Below are positions 56,677-64,000 of a stretch of DNA of 64,000 bases, piece after piece. The notes beneath the pieces are model-generated. The model saw only the letters and a program-made list of their open reading frames with translations, was not told the origin of the DNA and did no database searches. The stretch is from Prostheceraeus crozeri (taxonomy: Eukaryota > Platyhelminthes > Polycladida > Euryleptidae). The DNA lies in the NCBI GenBank assembly GCA_907163375.1, contig CAJQUW010008953.1, positions 33,501-97,500 of the forward strand, read 5' to 3'. Within the stretch, counting starts at the first letter, position 1. The number at the start of each line of letters is the position of its first letter. The translations under genes were made by a program, and so were the position numbers.

Positions 56677-57819
56677 TTAAGACCGTTGACCTACCGCCAA
56701 TAGATCGCGCTGGCGCAACCAACTGTTCATTGTGGACGGATAGCCCAGCCATTTGACGAGCACCCAGCGTTCCCCATTCTGTTGCCGGCGCTGGAGCACG
56801 CGTTCCACCATGAATGGGTCATCATCAACGGTATAGAGAATTGGCTGGATCTCGCGCCGGTAGAAGCTGCCCTCAATCAACGCGCCATTATAGTCTTTCA
56901 GCCGGTAGACGGTGGGCCGGTGTTTCGCATTCACCTCATTCACGATGAATACCTCCTCCGTCCAATTAGCAAGATAGCCTTCAGCGAAAACACTCTTCAC
57001 TTTGGAGATACGCACTTTATCACCAACTTTGACATCATCGAGGTCTTTGGGCGGGTGTTTCTGCCACTGATTTAACTCACGCACCTCATCCACGTTCGAG
57101 GAGTCAATCTCCGCCGGACGGCGACCACCCAACATTCGGTGCTTTGAATGATTGTAGGCATGCACTGCGTCATCAAGAACATGCGTCCATACATTGGTGA
57201 AATTAGCGGTGAACTATTTCCACAATCGCTCCTTTAACGTCCGATTGAAGCGTTCCACCACGCCCGCTTTGTAGGCGCTCTTGACACTGAACAGCTCAAT
57301 ACCGTGCTCCGCAAATAATGCGCGCACTCACCTGTTCTCAAATTCTTTCCCGTTCCTTCTGCACTCGCTTTCATCAGTAAGGAAAATGTTACGAAAGGCA
57401 GCAGCCACCTCCGCCCTGCGCTTCGTCTTTAGTGGTCGGACCCACGCGTAGCGCGTGAGAAGATCAATGACAGTTAGCATGAAATTGTAACAACGTTTAC
57501 GGCGGGCTAACTCTGTTACATCTGTCAAATCCGCCTGCCACTGTTCATCAATATCATGAACAACATACCGGCGCATTGGATAGCCTCGCCGCCGAGCTGG
57601 AGCGTGTAAGGTGTAGGTGGGTTGGGATTTGAGCTATTTCCGGACTGTCCTCTCCGATAATTTCGCCTCACCCGCCAACTTCTTGATAGAGGCGTAACCG
57701 GCAGGGTGGCGCGCGTCATAATAGATGGCTGTCAAACGGTTTGCCGTTTTATCGCCAACTGCAGGCTGTCGCTGCCGCCGTCGCCCGCGCGCCCTTCCTC
57801 CTCCTCCTCTCTGGGGCAT
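56677..57819 (-). pseudogene. Polinton 2 integrase with chromodomain (broken)
   Basis: N-terminal part: LTAIYYDARHPAGYASIKKL then ERTVRK and a TAG stop. Catalytic part: EQWQADLTDVTEL with the first Asp, YNFMLTVIDLLTRYAWV, GKEFENR, then FSVKSAYKAGVVERFNRTLK with the catalytic Glu. HAYNHSKHRMLGGRRPAEI follows, then an SH3-like DDVKVGDKVRISK and a C-terminal chromodomain (VERVLQRRQQNGERWVLVKW, LGYPSTMNSW). Breaks: TAG near 57635, TGA near 57330, TAG near 57215 and at least one frame change. Chromodomains in integrases can steer insertion to certain chromatin. The start is uncertain because it overlaps the next frame upstream. Confidence 0.9.
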
Positions 57820-58782
57820 TCCTCCTCCGCCTCCTCCTCCCCCTCAATGCCGTCAACTTTGTCCTCTGTCGCAGTACTCTCGCAGCACGCACTCACAAAG
57901 TTGACGTTTACATCCACCACTGGCTCGTCGTTTTTTCCAACCGCTCCTGCCGCCGCACTTGCACAACAAGTAAACTGAGACCGGCAACAGTTTCTATCCA
58001 TCAAGGTCAAACGCCAAACACCTGTCCGCTACTATCCTCGCCGTCACTGAAAGACTTGAGATAATCGCTACTCCGATAACGGTGGCTTTTCACAAGTGGT
58101 CGCTTCTTTGAAGTTGGGGGTATTTTGAAAAAGGTGTCTGCTGCTGCTGTCGCTGACGTTGTTGCTTCCTTCTTCTTTTGCCCTACTGACCGTGCCGCTT
58201 TCGCAGTTAATTTTCGGGCGCTTTCAATTGTGCGGGTGCGCGGTCGTGACTGCCTAGTGGCAGCGGGCGGCCCCAATTGTGCCAATTCATCTACAGTGTT
58301 CCGGTTCAGCATCATGCGCGGGATACTTCGATCTTTCATCCCCTCAAGAAACTCCGTCCAACCCGTGGAGTGAATTGCTTGCGCCGGTCGCGAACGGCGT
58401 GTTGAATAAGGTCTTCTGTTCGCGAGCCAAGTATTGGCATCGTGCCCTCCAGCAACTCACCACGCTCGTTGAATTGCATGGAGGATGAGGCCAGTTGGTT
58501 GCATAGCGCCAATTCCCGGTTCCGGTAGGGTGTCGGAGTGCCGAGGGAAATGTCATCACGAAGTTTCTCCTTCCACCTTTTAATATCCTCCAGTAGAGCA
58601 CCCTGTTTGACCATCTGTTTGCGGGGATCGGCATGCTGGGCGGGGTCGGCAGCCATGCGCGTGTAATCACCATGCAACTGATGGAGTTGCTGCTGAGCTG
58701 GTTGGCGCACGCGGCTGAAGCCCACCATTTGATTGTACTCTTCCTCCGGTATGGCCACTAACCGCTGGAATGTCGTAGCCAT
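57740..58782 (-). pseudogene. Polinton 2 conserved protein (frameshifted)
   Basis: Starts MATTFQRLVAIPEEEYNQM at 58782; helical, glutamine-rich (QQQLHQLHGDYTRM, RKQMVKQGALLEDIKRWKEK). A frame change near 58340 leads to MKDRSIPRMMLNRNTVDEL and a basic stretch (ESARKLTAKAARSVGQKKKE). A further change near 58010 gives an acidic tail of Glu runs. A start of the form L-V-x-I-P/V-P and a later N-I-P-R-x-x-x-x-N are, from memory, features of a conserved but unassigned Polinton protein. Its last part overlaps the integrase start on paper; one of the two ends is probably wrong. Confidence 0.5.
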
Positions 58783-58808
58783 GGGGATATGCTAAAGAAT
58801 TTTATAAA

Positions 58809-59464
58809 TCAGCATAGGAGAGGCAGGGTTTCGGTTGAATAGGTTGCCCGGAAGTGGTATGCTTCAGTGCACTCTTGCGTGAAATCACAGAATAGGTAGC
58901 CGTGGGGCTTGGTCGTAGCCGCCTCAAACACTTCAATTAACGCTTTGGATTTGCGAGGGCAATCTGCCGAGCCAGAAATTCGACTTGGCTTTTGTCACGC
59001 GGATTCTTGAATAGAATATGGTAGTGGGTGTTCAAACTGCGTGTGCTCGATTCTTTGCCAGTAGGGAAGAGGTTTTGAGTAATGAAAATAATAAAACACG
59101 GCTTGTGATGGGCCACCTTGGTGAACATAGCGGTGACATCAGACGAAGCGCGTGTCTCATCCAGCAAATCATCCAGTACCACCAAATCGTAGGGTTGTAT
59201 TTCGCTAGTGTGAATGAGGTCCGCTTTGGCAATAACAGCACGCTCTTGGAACTCTTATTGGAGGGCGGGCTAATAGATGCCATAGCATCATATGACCCGG
59301 TTGATGGGACACTCGAACAATTCAGAGCGATGGTCAAGTATTTGCAGCGTGAGGTATGTCTTGCCACTATGAGATGGGCCGGCTATGCACATAGTACGAT
59401 CACATTTCAGGCGTAGATCCATTTCTGTCCCCCACCGTTGTTGGCCGTCACCGCCGCTTAGCAT
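58809..59464 (-). pseudogene. Polinton 2 packaging ATPase (broken)
   Basis: Starts at ATG 59464 (MLSGGDGQQRWGTEMDL). P-loop GPSHSGKTYLTLQIL follows at once, then a TGA at the place of a usual Trp (before CYGIY) and a TAA soon after. Walker B LVVLDDLLDE, the sensor-like FIIFITQNLF and HYHILFKNPRDKSQVEFLAR come next in one frame. After a change near 58940 the end is HGYLFCDFTQECTEAYHF. FtsK/HerA type, as in all Polintons. The upstream neighbour ends six bases away, so the two are probably co-transcribed. Confidence 0.9.
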
Positions 59465-59469
59465 AACAA

Positions 59470-59850
59470 CTACTTGCCCGTCAAGCCGCTGACAAGACTA
59501 CCAACTGCGCTAGCAATCACGGGCAGTATAGCGGAAAAGAACCCATCCTTTTGTTTCAACAGACGTCGTTGACTGGCCACACTAATGCCCGGTTTCACCA
59601 ACCGACGGAGGGTTTTTTGGTGAGCAGACACTTTCCGTTTCGCCTGCGGCGAGAGCGTTTTACGGTGGCGAAGCTGGCGCACTGATGATGCCACTTTCCG
59701 GATGAATACATCTTTTGCATTGCTCACCGCTTCTCGTTGCTCTGGGGGGTCATCCGCCGCATTCTTGCTAAAGCCTTCATGAAGGTCTCATTGCTCATTC
59801 CCCGACAGCGTTTTACACTCTTTCGGCGCGGCATTGAGATTGTCAAACAT
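59470..59850 (-). pseudogene. Polinton 2 basic protein with hydrophobic C-terminus
   Basis: I start it at ATG 59850 (MFDNLNAAPKECK), in frame with the longer downstream part; one TGA follows at about 59790. The protein is basic (VRQLRHRKTLSPQAKRKV, RRLVKPG) and closes with LLKQKDGFFSAILPVIASAV and GSLVSGLTGK. A basic body with a short hydrophobic, glycine-rich end occurs in many invertebrate Polintons next to the ATPase. It may sit inside the virion or act on membranes. Confidence 0.55.
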
Positions 59851-59879
59851 AAAACAATGATGGAGGATAGAATAAACCA

Positions 59880-60290
59880 CTAGGCGGCCATATCCGGGCC
59901 AGCACTATCCATGACAGCACGCTGCAGAAAAACACGCTAGCCACACCCAGAACGAAACAAATAACCGTCGTTTCCTCCGTTCTGCATGGTGCAACACTTC
60001 AGGCTCATCAACCAGGCCCGGCGCGGGTGTAATTTGGGTCACAGTACTTTGGTTCACACCAGAGAGTAAGCAATCCCCCGGAGCGACGCACAAAGTCGAT
60101 GCAAGCATCCAAAGCTTCAGCAAAACGAGGCAGCCACTGATAGTCTGCATACCAACTGAGCAGCAGATAAATGAAGTCGTCAGTACTATCATATGTCAGC
60201 AAATTAAACAGGATAGTTGGGTAGGTTGGGCAGGACACTAGCGTGAATATGAGAAAATTTTGGAATTAGAGCCGGCTGCCACTGTTGCTG
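59880..60290 (-). pseudogene. Polinton 2 unknown protein with C-terminal membrane segment
   Basis: The part at 60238-60008 reads PTYPTILFNLLTYDSTDDF, YLLLSWYADYQWLPRFAEAL, then CEPKYCDPN. A frame change leads to RRKRRLFVSFWVWLACFSAA at about 59905-59960, a basic patch followed by a membrane span. No ATG was found for the first part, so the start is unknown. No family recognised. Confidence 0.4.
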
Positions 60291-60397
60291 CTGTCGCTCA
60301 AGTGGACTAGGATACTGTGCAGTTTATGAAAAAAAAAAAACAGTAACGTCGACAATGACGCCGAATGAGAGTCCGCCAAAGGTAGCCGCGCTGCTTC

Positions 60398-60907
60398 TCA
60401 CCCCTCGGCGTCGTCGTCGGCATTATAACGGCCAGGTACGGCTTTACAAACGCTGATCTGGATATGGATGTGTTTGATTTGGCGTATGCGAAGGGAACTA
60501 CCGCGGGCATGAAACTCGGCAATACGACTAGCTATTTTCGCCATGTGACGATCGTAAAAGTCTTGCGCGGCCAGTTGATGCACTAGCTCCGAGCCATACG
60601 ATCCATGATGATAAGTCTCCACACCCATCACCACATCGCAGTCCGTCAGTCGCCCGTATTCACATTGGGCGACCAAACGCGCCTTGATGCGGTAAGCGAG
60701 ATAGTGAGCGCATTATTGATGGAAAAAAGTGGAAGTCTTCCTGTTGATCTCGTCCACATCAGTTTGAAAAGCAGAGAAATTGATAACATAATCCACTACC
60801 ACTCCACAGAGTGCACTCTTGTGCACTACAAGTTGGCATTGATTACTTTCATCAGTTGCCCTAAATATCTCCGCCGGAGCTACCCGTCGCCTACTCGTCG
60901 TCATCAT
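60398..60907 (-). pseudogene. Polinton 2 unknown protein, right end
   Basis: I start it at the double ATG at 60907 (MMTTSRRRVAPAEIF). After two stops near 60715 the reading goes on in frame as KARLVAQCEYGRLTDCDVVM, LVHQLAAQDFYDRHM, RIRQIKHIHIQISVCKAVPG. The KARLV..C.Y.R segment also occurs in the PolB N-terminal part (near 47215). Divergent from the gene at 61050, sharing a possible TATA box. Function unknown. Confidence 0.45.
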
Positions 60908-60988
60908 TAACAAACTAGGATGTGTGTCTTCCAGCTTGATTACACAATGTAGTACTGCATTCAAACTGACATAGGCGACGACAATGCA

Positions 60989-60997
60989 TATATAAAA
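60989..60997. promoter_or_regulatory. Possible bidirectional TATA box
   Basis: TATATAAAA lies 52 bases before ATG 61050 on the plus strand. Its palindromic core TATATA also lies about 80 bases before the minus-strand ATG at 60907. Confidence 0.5.
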
Positions 60998-61049
60998 CAG
61001 CACGCTGCCACATAACAGTCATTCACAGCACACTTTCCGCCCAACAAAC

Positions 61050-61322
61050 ATGGCTCATTTAGCAATCAATATTGAAGAAAATATAGGTGCTGGAAAAGAA
61101 CAGCACCACGCATATGCTACGAGCGCGTCCTGCAGCGGAAGTCTGCTAATGAACTGCAATCCAGCGAATTTACTTTGGAATGGCTTGAATCGTTGGACGA
61201 GCTACATGAAGCTTGGCTGGCCGCAAATCCCTACATCATTGACGGAGGAAAAGCCCCGGAGCAAGTTTTGAAGACTGCAATAAACTTGATTGAAACCATT
61301 GTTAGTCAACATAAGGACTAAT
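61050..61322 (+). pseudogene. Polinton 2 small protein, unknown (frameshifted)
   Basis: Starts MAHLAINIEENIGAGKEQ. After a shift near 61100 the better reading is YERVLQRKSANELQSSEFTL, EWLESLDELHEAWLAANPYI, then VLKTAINLIETIVSQHKD, ending with TAA at 61322. Helical and acidic. Followed by an AATAAA at 61365. No family recognised. Confidence 0.45.
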
Positions 61323-61364
61323 GTGTTTGTTAGTTTGTGTGTGTATGGCAGATGATATAATAAT

Positions 61365-61370
61365 AATAAA
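61365..61370 (+). terminator. Poly(A) signal of the rightmost gene
   Basis: AATAAA 43 bases after the stop at 61322. Confidence 0.45.
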
Positions 61371-61436
61371 ACTCTCTCTCAATATCACTCGCATGCGACT
61401 TTCACGTTAAAGTTGAATTGAGGAGGGAAGGAAGGA

Positions 61437-61647
61437 AGGGCAAAAATGAAAATTTGGGAATGGCCGGAAAAAACATTTTTCAGAGGACATGTCCCCTCCC
61501 TCCGTGTCCGCGTGTCCTGGAATCACAAAAGTTGTCATTGGACGAGAGAGAACGGCCAATGCTAGGCTTTGCGATTGGCGGACAAGACTCCCCACGTGCC
61601 ACGTGCCCACGTCCGCGTGTCCGCAATTATCACACTTGCTGACTACT
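61437..61647 (-). repeat. Polinton 2 right terminal inverted repeat
   Basis: Complement of 43781-43969 plus 44746-44796, ending CACTTGCTGACTACT. It lacks the nested element that splits the left repeat. Confidence 0.92.
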
Positions 61648-61653
61648 CATGTT
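61648..61653. repeat. Polinton 2 target-site duplication, right
   Basis: CATGTT, same as 43775-43780. Host flank resumes here. Confidence 0.9.
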
Positions 61654-61699
61654 TTTTCTCTACTTGCTCATTCACTCTGTTCTTGAAGTTTTGAAATTC

Positions 61700-61779
61700 C
61701 CTCCTTTATTAAAAATATTCATTAAATTAATAATTAAAATAAAAATATAATAAAAAAATAATTATATAATTAAAAAAAA

Positions 61780-61814
<35 letters not shown>

Positions 61815-64000
61815 AAAAAAAAAAGAAAAAAAAAAAATGAAATTAAAAATTAAATAAATAGATAAATTAAAAAAACTTAATTATTACCAAATAAAAAAAA
61901 AATTAAAAATAATTACTTTAAAAAAAATATTAAAAATTAACAGACTAAAAATCTTTAAATAATTATCAAAATATTAATTAAAATAAAAATTAAAAAATAA
62001 ATTAAAATTTAAGATTAAAAAATAAAAATTAAATATAAAAAAAAAACAAAAAAAAAATAATTAAAAAAAAAAATTAAAAAATAAAAAAAAAAAAAAATTA
62101 ATTTAAAAAAAAAAAAATAATAATAAATTAAAAATTAAAAAAAAAAAAAAAATTTAAAAAAATAAATAAATAAAATTAAAATTATAAAAAAAATTTAAAA
62201 AAAAAAAATAACCTTAAAATAAAAAATAAAAATTAATAAAAAAATTAAAAATATTAATATAAAAAAAATTAAAAAAAAAAATTAATTAAAATTAAAAAAT
62301 TTATTTAAATAAATAAAAAAATAAATTAAAAAATATAAAATTATAAATTAAAAAAAAAAATTAAAAAAAAAAAAAAAAATAAACTTAAAAATTAAAAAAA
62401 AAAAAAAAATTAAAAATAAAAAAAAAAAAAAATTAAATAAAATAAATTAAAAAAAATACTTAAAAATTTAAATAAAAAAAATTAAAAAATAAAATTAATA
62501 AAAAAAAAATTAATTAAAAAAAAAAAAAATATAATAAAAAAAAAAAAAATAAAATTAATAAAAAAAAAAAATAAAATAAAATTAAAAAAAAAAAAAAAAA
62601 TTAAATATTAATTAAAATTAAATAAAAAAAATAAAATAAAAAAAAAAATAAATTTATATTAAATAAATAAATAAAAAAAATATTTTAAAAAATTATTTAA
62701 AAAAAAAAAAAAATTAAAGGGCCTAAAAAAAAAAAAAAATAAAAAAATAATAAAAATTAAAATTATTTAAAAAAAATTAAAAAAATTATAAAAAAAAAAA
62801 ATAAAAATAATTAAAAAAAATTATTAAATTTAAAATTAAAAAAAAAATAAATAAAAAAAAATTAAAATTAAAAAAAAATAATTAAAAAATAAAAAATTAA
62901 AATATTATTAAAAAATAAAAAAAATAAAAAATAAATTATTAAAAAAAAAATAAATTAAACTAAAAAATAAATTAAAATTAAATATAAATAATTTAAAATT
63001 AAAAAAAATTTTTAAATTATAAAAAAAATTAAATTAATTTTAAAAAAATATTTTTTAATCTTTAAATAAAAAAATTTTTTAAATAAAAAAAAAATTTTTA
63101 ACGAATTTTTAAAATTTACCTTACACCCTTAACAAAAAAAAATAAAAACCCTTAATCTTTAAATAACCCCCCCTTAAATAAAAAAATTAAAATTCGTTAA
63201 ATAATTAAAAAAAATTAATTTTACAAAAAAACTTAAATTTAAAAATAAATTATAAAAATTATTAAAAAAAATTAAAAAAAAATTACTTAAAATTAATAAA
63301 AAATAAAATTTAAAAGGTGTAAATATTAATAAATCTTTAAATTAAATTACATTTAAATTATTAAAAAAAAAATTTAAAAAATAATCTTAATTTACAAATT
63401 TAAAAAAACTTAATTAAAAATACCAAAAAAAAAAAAATTAAAAATATTAATTAAATTAAAATATTCTTAATAAATAAAATTAATAAAATAAAATAATTAA
63501 AAATAAACTTTAAAAATTAAAAAAAAAAATTATAATAAAATTTTAAAATATTGCTATTAAAATAAAAATAAAAAATTAATTATTTTAATTTAAATAATTT
63601 ATTAAAATTAATTTATTAAAAATAAAATTTAAATTAAAATTATTAAAAATTTTAAAATTAAATTAAATTAATATTTAATAAAAAATTAATAAATTATTTT
63701 AAAAATAATTTTATTAAAATTAACTAAAAATATATTTAAAAAATTAAAAATAAAAAATAAAAAAATAAACAAAAATTAAAAAAATAAACCATAAAAAAAA
63801 AATTATTATAAAATTAAATAAAAATAAATTATTAAAAACTTTAAATTAAAAATTAAAAAATTAAATAAAATATTATTATAAAAAATTAAAAAAAAATTAA
63901 TAATTAATAGAAAAAAAAAACTTAAAAATTAAAAAAAATAAAAAAAATATAAAAAAAATAATTATAAAATTTAAATTTTTAAATAATTATAAACAATTTA
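61700..64000. other. A-rich low-complexity tail, probable assembly artefact
   Basis: Over 2 kb of A runs broken by T, with almost no G and only rare C, and a strong excess of A over T. No repeat period, gene or transposon is visible. It looks like poorly resolved long-read sequence or a low-complexity array that failed to polish. A few GGG- and CCC-containing scraps (62715, 63160) are the only exceptions. Confidence 0.7.

Larger units (their letters stand above)
43781..61647. mobile_element. Polinton 2: complete Polinton/Maverick, 17.9 kb
   Basis: The element starts AGTAGTCAGCAAGTG and ends with its complement, CACTTGCTGACTACT, between 6-bp CATGTT duplications; AG...CT ends and 6-bp duplications are the Polinton signature. 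Terminal inverted repeats of about 200 bp are seen, the left one interrupted by a nested 776-bp element. All Polinton core genes are present: PolB, integrase, packaging ATPase, adenain-like protease and double-jelly-roll capsid. Extra genes include a dUTPase and a TATA-binding-protein-like gene. It is GC-richer than its surroundings. Frameshifts and stops in about ten genes indicate an inactive copy or sequencing indels. Confidence 0.96.

Noticed and set aside
57200-59400. Reassigned stop codons in Polinton 2 (TAG/TGA at conserved Trp or Tyr sites in integrase and ATPase)
   Set aside because: TAA stops and frameshifts occur in the same genes and several other genes are open, so ordinary decay or sequence errors explain it better than a changed code.
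63120-63180. Telomere-like CCCTTAA scraps
   Set aside because: Only a few isolated copies, not the tandem CCCTAA of animal telomeres, in a stretch that looks unreliable.

Overview
The window is animal nuclear DNA, most likely from a marine invertebrate. It has no bacterial gene organisation. It holds two C-type-lectin-like exons with plausible splice sites, a BEL/Pao retrotransposon, Tc1 and mariner elements, LINE fragments with (TAA)n tails, and two different Polinton/Maverick elements. An echinoderm-like or other deuterostome host is possible, but the sequence does not settle it. About two thirds of the window is mobile DNA in nested layers.

Layout. Positions 1-9650 are non-coding with fossils: a 40-bp tandem repeat, a LINE tail, a fold-back element with a TTA target duplication (6074-6800), and a broken DD34E Tc1 transposase (7631-8724). 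A 5'-truncated LINE (9653-11766) abuts Polinton 1 (11767-26930), an AT-rich, heavily mutated element. Polinton 1 is folded into an inverted duplication centred near 14938. It carries coiled-coil, zinc-finger, packaging ATPase, PolB, major capsid, phospholipase-A2-like, integrase and protease genes, interrupted by a mariner (17058-18607) and a second LINE (18842-20478). Positions 27000-29240 are non-coding with a hAT fossil.

Positions 29249-36197 are a nearly intact BEL/Pao retrotransposon: two 284-bp LTRs with about four differences, a TGGCA target duplication, gag-protease, and RT-RNaseH-integrase. Positions 36200-40400 are intergenic, with a local duplication, one copy of which is split by a TIR element. 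Two lectin-like exons lie on the minus strand (40413-40844 and 43404-43752).

Polinton 2 (43781-61647) is inserted about 28 bp upstream of the second lectin exon. It has AG...CT termini, terminal inverted repeats and a 6-bp CATGTT target duplication. Its plus-strand half holds two small unknown genes, PolB, a dUTPase, two virion-type proteins and a TATA-binding-protein-like gene. Its minus-strand half holds protease, double-jelly-roll capsid protein, a pVI-like protein, integrase, a conserved protein, packaging ATPase and small membrane/core-like proteins. Together these make a virus-like gene set for replication (PolB, dUTPase), integration (integrase), capsid assembly and maturation (capsid protein, minor proteins, protease) and DNA packaging (ATPase). 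The TBP-like gene and TATA boxes upstream of several of its genes suggest it could steer its own transcription. Many genes carry frameshifts or stops, so this copy is probably inactive, but the 497-residue virion protein, the TBP-like gene, the protease and the pVI-like gene are open.

From about 61700 to the end the sequence is almost pure A/T, strongly A-biased, and looks like low-quality or artefactual assembly. The strongest candidate for something little described is the TBP-like gene plus dUTPase inside Polinton 2.
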